From Anodontia alba (taxonomy: Eukaryota > Mollusca > Bivalvia > Lucinida > Lucinidae): a stretch of 64,000 nt of DNA. The translations under genes were made by a program, and so were the position numbers. The DNA is taken from contig OZ024823.1 of the NCBI GenBank assembly GCA_964016985.1, forward strand, positions 39,404,264 through 39,468,263, read 5' to 3'. Positions 41,235 to 52,599 of the stretch are shown here, piece after piece (position 1 is the stretch's first letter; each line of letters starts with the position of its first letter). The notes beneath the pieces were generated by a model, which made no database searches, was not told where the DNA came from, and saw nothing but the letters and a program-made list of their open reading frames with translations.

Positions 41235-41643
41235 TACCAAGCATTTTACCCCAGTTAGCGCAGATTTTCTGAGATACGGTTAATGTACAAATAGTCTCTT
41301 CCTTCTTCGCTGGGAGTCTGCTTTTCTGCTTCAACCCGGTTTGAAAAGATTTGTTCAAATCTTTGGCGCCAAGTTTTTTTTTTTTTTTTTTTTTGCTTTT
41401 TTTTTTATTCTTTAACCTTCGTCCAGCATTATCTATCATAATACAAATTCAATGCAAACATAAACTATATTATTTTATCATAGGGAGCGAATTCTTTCCT
41501 TTAAAAGTAGCCCCAAATGAGATTGAAGTCAGAGCATTAACACCAAAAGTCTTGATGCATTTTTGCATTCGACATCTTTCAGAAAACCGTTGTTTTTTGT
41601 TTGTTTGTTTGTTTATCCCTTCTCTTGCTAAACATGGAATGCC
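41235..41643. other. No gene; poly-T and K fragment
   Basis: T run at about 41374-41405. GCGAATTCTTTCCTTTAAAAG near 41486 is a K hairpin arm. Confidence 0.45.
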
Positions 41644-41830
41644 CTGTCTTAGCAAACAGTATTAATCCAGATCTGAAGAAGCCAACTGATCTGGATTTGC
41701 ACTGTTTGCCATTGAGTATATGAATTTATAGCAATAATCCGGATCAAATAATCTGATTGGCTGGAAATTAAATGTGGGCGTGGCATATTAATTTATTCAG
41801 CACGACAAGGGTTATTGCCGGAAGCTTTAT
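41644..41830. mobile_element. G-like element with a different core (G4)
   Basis: AGCAAACAGTATTAATCCAG, ATCTGAAGAAGCCAACTG, ATCTGGATTTGCACTGTTTGCC. The outer G arms are kept but the centre is not the GACGCCGC type. The right tail AGTGGGCGTGGCAT-like sequence and ATTCAGCACGACAAGGG match 55317-55530. Confidence 0.7.
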
Positions 41831-41884
41831 CGTAAAACATCAATGATTGAAAATCAGAGGAGAAAGCCAGACAATACATGAGTA

Positions 41885-41886
<2 letters not shown>

Positions 41887-41946
<60 letters not shown>
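41887..41946. repeat. (TC)n microsatellite
   Basis: About 30 TC units. Confidence 0.95.
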
Positions 41947-41949
<3 letters not shown>

Positions 41950-42230
41950 AATGTTGTTCACTATAGAGATTGCACAGGTCAGCCAATTTTGGCCATAAAA
42001 TTAATTTTAGGGTAAATATTTGAGAACAAAGCTCAGAAACAGAAACGACACATGGTTTCTGATTAGAAATTGTCACTCAAAAGTTAAGAATAAAATCCAA
42101 GCGAAAAAAACACTTTCCACGTGATGTCGAAAGCACGGTAGATACAAAATCATCTCATTAATCAAAGGCCATTGAATCCATATAAACAAGAAGGGTTTCA
42201 TTACAGAAATAATTTACTGAAGGCAAACCA

Positions 42231-42439
42231 TTGACGCTTAGCATGCTGGGTAATAATTTCAGCAGACGACATTTTGAAATATTGTTCATATTTACCAAGA
42301 AAATAGGTTTTAAAATTTTATGTAGGAGACAATTTGCATGAAATTTCAAAGCGTATTTTCTGGAGAAAAAAAAAATAAATATCACGAGTTTGTCGTCTGC
42401 TGAATTGGCACAGAGAGCCCAGAGAGTTGTGAAGGTTAA
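42231..42439 (+). mobile_element. TTAA-type MITE family I
   Basis: Left TTGACGCTTAGCATGCTGGG (TTAA worn to TTGA), right GAGAGTTGTGAAGGTTAA. The left hairpin arm is shortened. Confidence 0.82.
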
Positions 42440-42589
42440 AAAGACCGGAACATAATTACTTTTTTATCGGTTTCATTTTGTATCCTCTTGATTAGCAGAA
42501 TGGCATTTGTTTGAATTTCTAAAATAAAACTGTCACTTCAGTTTTCATTTCTGGTTTAGATCGACCTAAAATAAATGTCAAAAGGATTG

Positions 42590-42700
42590 CCTTTGGAAAC
42601 AAAGAACACACTACGGATCAGAAAATGGGAGTCTCGGTTTTACTGAGACTCTTCATAAGCAGTTATGAACTTTGCAACACTGCTTACGCCCTCTAAAAGT
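42590..42700 (+). mobile_element. Repeat T fragment
   Basis: GGAAACAAAGAACACACTACG, GAGTCTCGGTTTTACTGAGAC, AGCAGTTATGAACTTTGCAAC. Confidence 0.6.
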
Positions 42701-43367
42701 TTATGTTGGACTGGTGTTGTGTTCTTCATTTATTTATTCCTATAGTACCTGGTGGAACAGGAGGTAAAACGCAACAAAACAAAAAAGACATATTCATGAT
42801 TATTCATTCTAGTTTGTTTGTTTTTATCGGAAATAAATTCAGTCTCATAATTTTACTTTTGGTTGGTTATAGCGAAATATAATGGGTTGTTTCTGCTGAG
42901 ACCAGTGATAAAAATCCCATTGAAATTCTCCAGATACTTACTAAGTTATTGAGATTTGAAGTTTATACTCATTTGCATCTCATTAATATTTATGAGGATG
43001 ATGTCATTGGTTCTTATGAATAATTTTTTGACGTTGCAGCCCAGTTGACTTGTAGCATGACTGGCTATTGTTCGTCTGCAAGCAATTAAGTAGCTTTTAC
43101 TCCATGCTGTAGTTTATCTTGTTTTGTTTATTTCGCATTTGCTTCGCTTAGAATGGAGGAGAAAAAAACAAACAAACAAAAAACAAAGAGCAGTATGTCA
43201 TCGAACAACGTACTTTTGCAAACTTTAAACAAACTGACGTCCACACTCGATCTTTTGCATGGATAAAGGTCTTCATGCAGGGCAAAACTTCTAAGGTATG
43301 CATAAAGATTCAAAGAACTCTAAATGATATAGCTTAAAGCAATGTTCTTTAACAGTATAATGTGATT
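42701..43367. other. No gene recognised
   Basis: AT-rich. No feature that I can support. Confidence 0.35.
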
Positions 43368-43425
43368 TCGTTAAAACAGCGTCGATTCAACGTTGATTCA
43401 ACGTCAAACATACAACGTTGAAAAA
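43368..43425. mobile_element. Family O fragment
   Basis: GTTAAAACAGCGTCGATTC, AACGTTGATTCAACGTC, CAACGTTGAA match one arm of 31722-31831. Confidence 0.6.
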
Positions 43426-43454
43426 ACTAAGGAGCAATTTCTCCTCTTTTCAAC

Positions 43455-43719
<265 letters not shown>

Positions 43720-44124
43720 TAATTAAAATAAGTCTATTGGACTTCATGTTGCTGTTTCTACAACTTTTGGAATGGAGCAGAGAAATGTGAGTGGCCAGCG
43801 ATTTGGGAGAGAAAGACGGTTAAAATGTTAGGAGTATACGTAGAGCTAAGTGTGTTAGAGAAATGTGAAGGTAATAGGGTAGGTGTAAGACAAATGGAAG
43901 GTTTGGACAGGAAGTAAGGCCTGGGTAATGTAAATTTATGGATGCACATGCTAGTCAGGGTATTCACTTTCCCACACTCCGTTCAGTATACAAAACATAC
44001 GTGGCTTGACCTGACGGTTACTTGGTCAAGAAATTAAGAAGATCATAATTCCAGAAAAGATACCAGCATTACAGTAAATGTTTATGTTAAAATAGCGTTG
44101 AATAGAGCTATGTTGATGGGCATT
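43720..44124. other. No gene recognised
   Basis: No supported feature. Confidence 0.35.
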
Positions 44125-44480
44125 TCGAAATGGTAGGATTTTGAAGATACATGTTTCTAGTAGGATTCTAAACTTTTTACAGTTCTAGTTTAGAAGGGAT
44201 CCCAGATAAATGTTTTTCTTATGGCTCCACGAAAGCATACATTGTGAGTACCCATTAGAAGCGCATCACCGAGATATTGAGGGACGTTTGGTAAAGGTTG
44301 GATTTGAAGATACATGTCTTCAAGCATGATAGCAAGTTATCACAACTCTTGATAAGAGGGGATCTCTGATAAACATTTATCTTATTTATTTCTCCATAGA
44401 AACATATATTGTAAGTACTCATTAGAAGCGCCTCACTGAGGCGCTTCTAATGAGTACCTACAATATATGTATCAATGGAG
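44125..44480. repeat. Imperfect duplication with a half cassette and a full cassette
   Basis: GAAGATACATGT...GATAAATGTTTTTCTTATGGC (first) and GAAGATACATGTCTTC...GATAAACATTTATCTTATTTA (second) are related. The first ends in half a cassette that stops at its centre (44217-44276, TTAGAAGCGCATCACCGAG). The second holds a full one (44385-44480, TTAGAAGCGCCTCACTGAGG). Confidence 0.68.
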
Positions 44481-44852
44481 AAATGAGAAATATAGAGAAA
44501 AATATCAATGCCTATTTGTCGAAAAAAAAAACACACACATCTTTTCCAGAGTTATGACTATATAAGACTTAGTTGCAGATACGTTTTGGGCTGGGCAATA
44601 TTTCTGGTGCCTAATGTTCCAACGTCAACATTTACGAGCAAAAGCGTCATGAATAGTGTCGTTTAACGCTGATTTAGTGCACCATAAAGCAACTTCGAAA
44701 ATTAAGCACTACAAAAACCGCTGTTTACTAGACATAAAAAGAATTTATTTGGTCCTCTGCAGACTATTTATTTTAGCGTGTTAATGCAGTAGTTTTCGCG
44801 GAAAGGATACAAGGACAATCATTAATGTTAATCTTTGCGCTCAGATTAATCG
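44481..44852. other. No feature recognised
   Basis: No supported feature. Confidence 0.35.
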
Positions 44853-44965
44853 GGCCGCGCCATGAGAAAATGTTTCGTCGGGTATATGGAACAGCGAAGG
44901 CCCAGATCAGCCTGCGCATCCGCGCAGTCTGATCAGGACCTTCGCTGTCTGCTAACAGAATCATT
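44853..44965. mobile_element. H-core element
   Basis: CAGCGAAGGCCCAGATCAGC, CTGCGCATCCGCGCAG, TCTGATCAGGACCTTCGCTG is an H palindrome. It sits in a framework with GCCATGAGAAAATG and CTAACAGAATCATTGGACACC. Confidence 0.7.
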
Positions 44966-45157
44966 GGACACCATATAATGCATAAATAGAGAGCAAATGA
45001 CCGGATGAGACTTTGCGCATGGGCAGTATGAATCTGAATCTACGCATTTGGCGCATGCTCGAAAGCACTTTTTCGCCAGATATGGCAAAATTTATGGGGC
45101 CACTTTGTACTGCTCTTTGCTAAATCTTGTGGTAGAATTCTGCACAGTCATTTAATA

Positions 45158-45237
45158 TTTGTTTGTTTGAGTTAGTGTTCAACGACACGTCAGTCTTTGT
45201 TGGTTATTTTGTGTCGTCTCCCAGAGAACGGAAGGAA
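45158..45237 (-). mobile_element. SINE 3' end fragment
   Basis: On the minus strand CTCTGGGAGACGACACAAAAT, AACAAAGACTGACGTGTCG, AACACTAACTCAAACAAACA. Same 3' end as 32683-32757. Confidence 0.55.
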
Positions 45238-45702
45238 ATGAATAGAAGAGCTAGTAGACGAAAGGAGAGCCAGAAAGAGATGAGGATGAGGGTAAAAGGT
45301 GATGACAGTGCAGAAATTACGAATTAACAGACCCGTACGCAGTTGGGGGGGGGGGGGGGAGGGGAGGGGGGTCGGTGGGTGCAAATGCACCCCACCCCAC
45401 CCCCCACCCCCACCTCCCCCAGCCCCCTTTTTGGGCAGATTACTTCAAAATCATGCAGTTTTTGGCCCGAAACTCACTTTATCCCCTTAATTTTGGCCCC
45501 CAAATCGGCATTTTTTTTTAGCATTTGCACCCTCCCCGCATTTTCAGAATAGCTAAAATTTCGCACCCCGCATTTCAGAAACTCTGAGTACGGGCCTCAT
45601 TACTAAAATGTTTGTTTACGCTTTTTAATGCATGTACTTGAATAGTTACAAGCGTATTAATGCTTTGCAACACTAACAGACGAGTCAACAATTATGTATA
45701 AT
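45238..45702. other. No gene; G/C runs
   Basis: G run at 45343-45370, C-rich at 45390-45430. Low-complexity frames only. Confidence 0.45.
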
Positions 45703-45809
45703 CCCAGCTAGCATTCTTTATAAATCTATAGCGGGCCGTTATCGGCTCGTCAGCTACCCTGACGGGCCGATAACGGCCCACTGTAGATTTATAAAGAATG
45801 CTTACTGGG
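45703..45809. mobile_element. Family J palindrome
   Basis: CCCAGCTAGCATTCTTTATA...GTTATCGGCTCGTCAG and mirror to AAAGAATGCTTACTGGG. Very close to the copy at 16392. Confidence 0.87.
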
Positions 45810-46013
45810 AAGAAATTAAAACACGCTGTCAAAACCCAAAATGGATTCAATTACCCATTTTCATAGGAAATGAAATCAGAACAGCGACGCCCATTTGGAA
45901 CGAGTGGACTATTCCAGGCAAGATCCCAACGGTTTCCAAGAAAGAAATAAGGAAGATGAAAACTACCTCTACAGTCTCCATATACATACTACAACTACAT
46001 GTACACGTACAAA

Positions 46014-46357
46014 TAGTAAAATCTCGATGACTCGAACACCGATGGCTTTTTACCCTGGATGATTCGAACTAGTTTTTGAGTCCCTATGAAATTCTTCCGA
46101 TAGCACACTAAAACAAATATTTATGAAAATTTTCATATTTATCAAGAAATTGTATGTTGTGTGTATTCACTAGAATAGCCTCATCGAGGCGATTCTAATG
46201 AGCACACCCAACATACAATTATCGTATAGAAGATCAAGAGGATTTCTCTAAATTATCATCATTTGCTTTCTGAGCTGGCCCTCAATGGGTCGAACTACCC
46301 ATATCTAGAACAAATTTCCATGGTCCCAAAGATGTTCGAGTCATTGAGGTTCGACTG
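46014..46357 (+). mobile_element. Pogo-type MITE family D
   Basis: TAGTAAAATCTCGATGACTC at the left (first bases worn), GAGTCATTGAGGTTCGACTG at the right, then TA. The D-type cassette (TTGTATGTTGTGTGTATTC, GAATAGCCTCATCG) has several changes. Confidence 0.82.
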
Positions 46358-46367
46358 TATCACATAT

Positions 46368-46610
46368 CGAGGGTTGAGCGCAAGACTAGCGTAAGTCAGA
46401 TGGTTGTTTTTCCCCAAACCTAATCTCCTCACCATGAAGGTGTTATGAAGATTACAACATTTCTTTCTGTAAACAATGAAAATTTAGGTGCCATTGCTCG
46501 TATGAGCAATGGCACCTAAATTTGCATTGTTTACAAAGGGGTCCAAGTTGCCCCTAAACAAGGGTTTCAAAAATATGTTTGAGTTACCATAGTCTTGCGC
46601 TCAACCCTCG
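46368..46610. mobile_element. Family M MITE, copy 1, 4 bp TSD
   Basis: Ends CGAGGGTTGAGCGCAAGACT and AGTCTTGCGCTCAACCCTCG are perfect inverted repeats. Flanked by ATAT (46364-46367; 46611-46614). The central hairpin AATTTAGGTGCCATTGCTCG with mirror is perfect. 243 bp, no coding capacity. Confidence 0.92.
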
Positions 46611-46886
46611 ATATGATGTTTCGCGCGAGAAAAGAGCCCCTATCAGATACGAGGGGTGGAGGGGAGTGGTTGTGTGTCGGAGACCCAGATCAGCCAGTGC
46701 AGTATCCTTAACGTTTTCTCTGCAGTTCGCATGCACAGTCTGCGGACCACGACTGAATTGTAGAGAGCACGCGAGCAAAGATTGCTCCAGCTTTAACATC
46801 TACCAACAGATAGATTTGGCGATGCATGTCCGTAATATAATCTTTGCTTTGCACCATTTCGTCGTCATCCGATACTGACACACTTT

Positions 46887-47104
46887 CATGGGAGACAACT
46901 CTGTCAAAACTGTTTTTGTCCCCTTCTGAAAAGGGGTCTTCTCTATAAGGAAAGAATTTGCTCACAGAGCAAATTCTTTCCTTATAGAAAAGACCCTTTT
47001 CAGAAGGGATTGCATGTGCCGTAAAGCAAACAGGAAGTCACAAAAGTTGCCACCCTTAGACTGAAACGGCGAAAAATCACATGAAGTGTTTTCAGCCCCT
47101 TTAA
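46887..47104 (-). mobile_element. Family K MITE
   Basis: A perfect hairpin AAAGAATTTGCTCACAGAGC / AAATTCTTTCCTTATAG in longer arms. Right part AAACAGGAAGTCACAAAAG to CAGCCCCTTTAA. The left end is not identified. Confidence 0.75.
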
Positions 47105-47454
47105 CTTCTAAAGAAGTCTGAATAAAAAGTTGAGTGAGAGTACCTTATAAATGTGGTAATGTGCGACAAGCCTGCGCATGCTCGCGGTCTCATCGGTCCG
47201 CCAGAAAAAGGCCTAATCGTTGACTGTCCACAGAACGCTCAGTGAAAACTCTGATCAGTCCGGGCGCACAAAACGATAGATTATCTCATATTGTGTTTAA
47301 AACGTGCGGTAGAGCAATATAAGAGACCTTGGCCAGACAGCTGGTCAGGCTCTTATCTATTGGCATATGACAAAATGTTGATTTTCCCGCTGGTAAAGGC
47401 ATTGTGAAAAAAAATTGAGTCTCAGCGTGAGAAAACGTGTAGTAGTGAAATGTA
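47105..47454. other. No gene; weak H-like words
   Basis: GACAAGCCTGCGCATGCTCG and ACTCTGATCAGTCCGGGCGC hint at an old H element. Confidence 0.35.
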
Positions 47455-47787
47455 CAGTAACCCTCGTTTCAACGACAGCTTTTGTTCCCAAATACATTGC
47501 CATTAATATGAATTTGCTGTTATAAAGAATCCTTAATGGACAGAAAGGGAGATCTTGTTTTATTCTTATTTCCTCATAGAACGTATGTTTTGAATACTTG
47601 TTAGAATCGCCTCAGAGAGGCGATTCTAACAAATATCCAAAACATATGTCGCTTGAAGGTTTAATGCATATTCTTGCATAATTTCTCATTAACTGTCACT
47701 TCTTGAGCGAAGGTTTTGTGACTTTCAAATTTTGATTATAACGAATTTTGTCGTTGTATCGAGTGTCGGTATAAAGAGGATTGACTT
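47455..47787 (+). mobile_element. Pogo-type MITE family F
   Basis: CAGTAACCCTCGTTTCAACG at the left, TA before it. Cassette with TTCTTATTTCCTCATAGAAC, TTAGAATCGCCTCAGAGAGG and mirror. The right end AGAGGATTGACT is worn. Confidence 0.82.
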
Positions 47788-47795
47788 TATTATAG

Positions 47796-47866
47796 CTTTT
47801 ATAGCGACGTGGTAGAGTGTTGACCTGTCACGCAGGCGGCCCGGGTTCGATTCCCGTCCGCGGCAA
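47796..47866 (+). pseudogene. tRNA-Asp-like sequence
   Basis: GTGGTAGAGTGTTGAC resembles the D arm. CCTGTCACG has GTC in the anticodon position, and GGGTTCGATTCCCG is a good T arm. The 5' acceptor strand (ATAGCGA) does not pair with the 3' strand (CCGCGGC), so I read this as a tRNA-Asp-derived SINE head or pseudogene. Confidence 0.6.
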
Positions 47867-47889
47867 TGGTGATTAGAATGTTTTCACCT

Positions 47890-48107
47890 GTTACAAACGT
47901 ACCTTCTGACATGTGCGCCAACGAGGACAAATCAACCTGCGGATCAGCACAGTCTGATCAGAATGTTAGTTGTCTGCATGAAGAAACGTTGTCTCCTTGG
48001 CAATCCAAAAAGCGTCCAATGAAGATTCTGATCAGACTGCGCGAATGCGCAGTCTGATCTGAATCTTCATTGGATGCACATGGCCAGAAAACGTTTTTTG
48101 ACGTTGC
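47890..48107. mobile_element. H1 element
   Basis: TTACAAACGTACCTTCTGAC at the left, GGCCAGAAAACGTTTTTTGACG at the right. Inner palindrome GAAGATTCTGATCAGACTGC, GCGAATGCGC and mirror. Confidence 0.75.
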
Positions 48108-48786
48108 GATTCAATTGTCTTGAATTGCTTTAGGGGCGTATTTTGATGGCTTCTCTTGGAGAGCTCTTATGAAATAATACTGGAGGAAAAGAAAACGACA
48201 ATCGTGGGCGTTTACAACTGCAGAAATGTTCGATAATTTCCAGTTTGCGTTTTATTCGAAAACAGACTTTAAATCATCTTATTTTGGGCACAATCCAGAC
48301 AGAGCGGCAAAAGTGTAGTCACACTGCACTGTTTGCACAAATCAATGTTTTGATATGTACGACTGGAATGGTTAAACTTTTACTCGTAGTAGCAGCAAAC
48401 AACATTGTTGCCTCTGATCTTGGTCTACACTGTTAGCTCTGTCCGAATACTTAGGATAAATACGGTGCGCATTTCCTAATTGGGAGTGATCGTCTTACGT
48501 TCGACATGTTTAAATGTCTATCCGTCGCTAAAAGTTCAAAGGTAACGGTACCAGACCCTTTAATAAGTTCAAATGTATTTAATTAATTAATTGTAGGCAC
48601 GTGTTCCATTAAGTATTACAGTTGGCATTTAAGTACGTTGTAGTACATAGAAGTACAAATGTCTCATTTGCACTTTGAATACACATTTTCTTAGTTTTTC
48701 TTATATAAGAAAGCTCTGTATATAATTCAATTAAGGGGAATTGGTGAACTTTCAAGGCGTGGGTCGGTAACTGTCAAATTTTGTTC
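48108..48786. other. No gene recognised
   Basis: A G right-end fragment GATCTTGGTCTACACTGTTAG lies at about 48418. Otherwise AT-rich without features. Confidence 0.35.
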
Positions 48787-48866
48787 ACCTTCTGAAAAGG
48801 GGTCTCTTTTAAAAGGAAAGAATTACAAATTCTTTCCTTTTAGAATATAAACCTTTTCAAAGGAGG
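48787..48866. mobile_element. Family K palindrome
   Basis: CTTCTGAAAAGGGGTCTC, AAAAGGAAAGAATTACAAATTC and mirror TTAGAATATAAACCTTTTC. Confidence 0.65.
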
Positions 48867-48867
48867 C

Positions 48868-49111
48868 CTGGCCCAGAGGTTATAAAACTTTTTTCATGCT
48901 CAACTCAGCTGAGCATGAAAATTTCTCTACTAATAAATATGAAAATGCCAACTTTAGTTGGCATTTTCATCTTCATTAGCAGAGAAATGTTCATGCTCAG
49001 CTATGTTTAGCAAGAAAGAATTTGCACTTATTAGTAATTTGAGATTTATTAGCAGGACAAATCTCATGCTCAGGTGAGTTGAGCACGAAAAAAGTTTAAT
49101 AACCTTGGGGC
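48868..49111. mobile_element. Family L MITE, second copy
   Basis: CTGGCCCAGAGGTTATAAAAC at the left and GTTTAATAACCTTGGGGC at the right. The inner TTCATGCTCAACTCAGCTG and GAAAATGCCAAC hairpins match 23095-23343. Confidence 0.83.
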
Positions 49112-49114
49112 ATT

Positions 49115-49170
49115 TTTATTTATTTATTTATTTATTTATCTATTTATCTATTTATTTATTCATTTAGAGC
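49115..49170. repeat. (ATTT)n microsatellite
   Basis: Repeated ATTT with ATCT variants, following the L element. Confidence 0.88.
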
Positions 49171-49309
49171 ATACTTCATTGTGGTACTTTTTGTTAATTT
49201 TAATGTAGTGTTTCACTTTCTTTTTCTTTTAACAATTATATAAGTTGATTATATATATTCAGTTTAGTTACTTTTTCGGCGCCAAATTTCAGACTACATT
49301 ACTACATTT

Positions 49310-49551
49310 CGAGGGTTGAGCGCAAGACTGGCGTAAGTCAGATGGTTGTTTTTCCCAAACCTAAACTCCTTACCATGAAGGCATTATGAAGATTACAACA
49401 TTTCTTTCTGTAAACAATGAAAATTTAGGTGCCATTGCTCGTATGAGCAATGGCACCTAAATTTGCATTGTTTACAAAGGGGTCCAAGTTGCCCCTAAAC
49501 AAGGGTTTCAAAAATATGTTTCAGTTACTATAGTCTTGCGCTCAACCCTCG
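49310..49551. mobile_element. Family M MITE, copy 2, 4 bp TSD
   Basis: Same ends as copy 1, flanked by ATTT (49306-49309; 49552-49555). I count about eight differences from copy 1. A T run follows (49566-49598). Confidence 0.92.
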
Positions 49552-49563
49552 ATTTGTCGCCTG

Positions 49564-49598
<35 letters not shown>

Positions 49599-49668
49599 TT
49601 GTTGTTTTTTTAACACACCAAGAATTGGAAAAAAGTTTATATGTAAAGTTAAAAGACTGAATGTCAAA

Positions 49669-49732
49669 CAGCGTAGATCCAGATGAGACGGCTCATTATG
49701 AGCCGTCTCATCTGGATATATGCTGTTTGTAA
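49669..49732. mobile_element. G-like palindrome with distinct core (G5)
   Basis: CAAACAGCGTAGATCCAGAT, GAGACGGCTCAT, TATGAGCCGTCTC, ATCTGGATATATGCTGTTTG. The outer arms are G-like, the inner arms are new but still matched. Confidence 0.78.
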
Positions 49733-50190
49733 AAGTCTATTATCATCGCCTATGGCAGTGAAAGAGTTTAAGCGTTGCCAATTCTGCTTGCCGTCCATAT
49801 TGTGACTGCTTTATTGTATTTTGTCTGTCTTTCCATTTGGTGTTGGGGGGCTTGATGTGGATCTGATTGTATTTGCTTTTCTTATCAGAAGGAACTTGGT
49901 GTACATGAGAGCAAAAAAGAGGAAATCTCAAAAGTTGCCTCCCTTGTCAAAAATGGCAAAGATTTCTACCAAGTCTTTCTGCAAAGAGTAGCAAGGTAAC
50001 TCAGCAAGGGACAACTGAAGGGACAACAAGAAGGGACAGACAGTGTATCTAATCCCCCTGAAATTCTACAGTATTCAATGAAATTGTAAACGGACGGCGA
50101 ATTCCCTGCGCAGTTTGGTCCGCGCAGTCTGAACTGGAGCTCCTCTGTTCGCAAATGCCTCGTAGACATATTTCGCTTAGCGCGCCACGT
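49733..50190. other. No gene; K-like right end
   Basis: CAAAAGTTGCCTCCCTTGTC at about 49929 resembles K/T tails. Open frames here have no recognisable domain. Confidence 0.4.
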
Positions 50191-50401
50191 TTAACGCTAA
50201 GCATGCTGTGTAAAAACAATCAGCAAAAGACAGCTTGAAATATTTTTCTTATTTTTTCCAGAAAATAGGCTTTGGCATTTCATGCAAATTGTCTCCCCAG
50301 GAGACAATTTGCATGAAATGGCAAAGCCTATTTTCTGAAAAATTAGAAAATACCATCAATCTGTTATCTGCTGAATTTGCCCGGAGAGTGCTTTAAGTTA
50401 A
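50191..50401 (+). mobile_element. TTAA-type MITE family I, complete
   Basis: TTAACGCTAAGCATGCTGTG to GCCCGGAGAGTGCTTTAAGTTAA. The hairpin is near perfect (AATAGGCTTTGGCATTTCAT, AATTGTCTCC CC AGGAGACAATT). The outer words TTTTTCTTATTTTTTCC are as in the cassette. Confidence 0.87.
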
Positions 50402-50911
50402 TGCCTAGTTTACTTCTGGGTAATGCAAACAAAGTTGCTTTATCCCTCGAAGATTAATAAACTATTAATCTAGTTATGAAATCGTTATTAATATCTCAGT
50501 TTCTAAATTTTGCTAGGCTTCTTTAGTATCCATTCTTCTTCTAAAGCAGTTTTAAAATGCAAACTGATTGATAGGAGGCCTCGGAAATTATTTTTAAATT
50601 TATCAACTTCGAGATTTTGCCAAATCTGACCTAATGTACTTTATAACATTGGTACAAACGTGCCAAAGAATTATCAGTTGTTTTTTGTTTGATTAAGATC
50701 TGCACCGTTTGCGCCATTTCTGTAGAGCGTTCAGGTGGTCGACTGGCATGGAATTGTATGACTGTAAGTCCGGCAAGGAGTTAAGGCGAACAAATACATA
50801 CTTAGGAAAAATAAATTATAAAAATAAGGTTGACAGCGCAATTTGGGATCGCCGCAAGTGGGCATGCTGTGCACATTTACTCACTCACTCACTTGCATAG
50901 AAATAATTGAG
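50402..50911. other. No gene recognised
   Basis: No supported feature. Confidence 0.35.
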
Positions 50912-51005
50912 CCAGCGCACGACAAAACCTACTATAAGACCTGTGAGACCAGCAAAGTCTCAGATCAGCCGGTACATACACCCAGTATGGCAAGGGTTTT
51001 TATTC
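50912..51005. mobile_element. H2 left fragment
   Basis: GAGCCAGCGCACGACAAAACC, AGCAAAGTCTCAGATCAGCC. It is cut on the right by MITE-A copy 15. Confidence 0.65.
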
Positions 51006-51223
51006 CATTACGAAAACACGCCTATTCAAATATATAGAAAATTTCATCTCCAAAAACTGAAAATTTTCAGATAAAAAACTCGCCGAGGCGGTTCTAACGA
51101 GTACCATAATCTATGTTTTGAGCAGAAATATGAAAAATAATGTGTACCCCTGTAAACCTCAGTTTTACTATATAAAAGTGGGGTTTAAGGGGGTCAAAAT
51201 TATATAGGTATGTTTTCGTGATG
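51006..51223 (+). mobile_element. MITE-A copy 15, one cassette arm lost
   Basis: Ends CATTACGAAAACACGCC and GGTATGTTTTCGTGATG. The text jumps from GATAAAAAACT to CGCCGAGGCGGTTCTAACG, losing the left cassette arm, as in the copy at 22377. Confidence 0.87.
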
Positions 51224-51392
51224 CATCCCAGTTTGGACAGTCTGGAAGCTGTAGACGGTACATGCGATCAGCGGTTTCGGATGTGCAGGCTCCAAAAGTG
51301 GTACGGACTTTATAAGCACCTTAATGTCTCAGAAACATCATCAGGAATTTTTAGCATCGCTTACTCGTCATAAACTTAGTTATGTCCCTTTG

Positions 51393-51568
51393 TGAAAATG
51401 CCGCAACGTAAGTTGGTATTTTCATATTTATTAGCAGAGAAATTTTCGTGCTCAGCTATGTTTAGCAAGGAAGAATTTGGTATTGTTAATAATTTGAGAT
51501 TTATTAGCATAAAAAAATTCATGCTCAGTTGGGTTGAGCATGAAAAAAGTTTTATAACTTCGGGGCCA
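51393..51568. mobile_element. Family L, right part
   Basis: GAAAATGCCGCAACGTAAG, GTTGGTATTTTCATATTTA, TTGGGTTGAGCATGAAAAAAG, TTTTATAACTTCGGGGCC. Confidence 0.72.
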
Positions 51569-52599
51569 GATAATCTTTTGTAATTTGCCGTAAAAGGAAT
51601 TGGAGCCAAACTCCAGTTCAGGTTGAATTCAAGGGTAGGTGGTCGCAAACAACTTGAGTAGTCTAATAAAGGGACATAACTCTTAATGTATAATTAAAAT
51701 TAATGCAAACACGGCATGGACTTTGGGGTGCTGGCTCCGTCAAGCCACTGAACAGAATTAAATAAAATTCATGTTAATCTTTATCATGAAGTGCAGGATA
51801 AGTATAGTGTTTTGGGAGACAAGAGACAAGAGTTTGCCATTTGCCATTAAAACGTTTTTTTTTTTGTTTTTTTTTTTTTGTTTTTTTTTTTTTAAACGAT
51901 TCGTGTGTCCATAACCTTACTTGTTATTTTGTCCACTGTCCAAAGTACCATATTTTTCTAACAAGTGATAAAGACGATTAAAAAAGAAAATCTGAAAATA
52001 CAAGTTTTTGTTTGCATATGCGTTAAAAGTGCATTAAAGTCAAATTTTCTTTTTACACCGTTTTCGTGTTTGTTACATCATGGAGAGCTCGCATGCATCA
52101 CAATCGGAACGAAAATTGGGTGCAAAACTGAGTAGAAAGTTAAATATTATTTTTAAGGATGTAAAACGAAAGAGTTAAATGTGCATTTCTTTTGTTGTCG
52201 AGTATATGTGGTGAAATCTGTACCCACTCGCATGATTCTATGTATGGGAGAAGCCTTGTAATATATTTTATGTCAATAAAGCAATAAAGCATTTGTACCT
52301 GTATTTGCTGTATTTATTTATATCGTGTATGTTGCTATATTTTATTTTATTTATTTATTCATTATTGACTGATTGTTTTTTTTTTTTCTGAAAGGTCAAC
52401 GACGTGTCAGTTAGATTGCCAGAACACTTCAATATCATTTCGGTGGAAACGTCGTCTCGCTCTCTATCCTCCAAATCCCTTTACGAAAACAACCGTGCTA
52501 ATATTCGTGCTAATGAGATTTTTACACGCTGTGTAATCATATTAAACAAAGAATTATTTTATCATACGCATCCGCCAAGGAAACAATTCTTTGAAGCAT
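51569..52599. other. No gene recognised
   Basis: T-rich runs at about 51855-51895 and 52377-52389. A GGTCAACGACGTGTCAG word near 52395 resembles the SINE 3' end at 45158. No coding sequence found. Confidence 0.35.

Noticed and set aside
47796..47866. Functional tRNA-Asp gene
   Set aside because: The acceptor strands do not pair.
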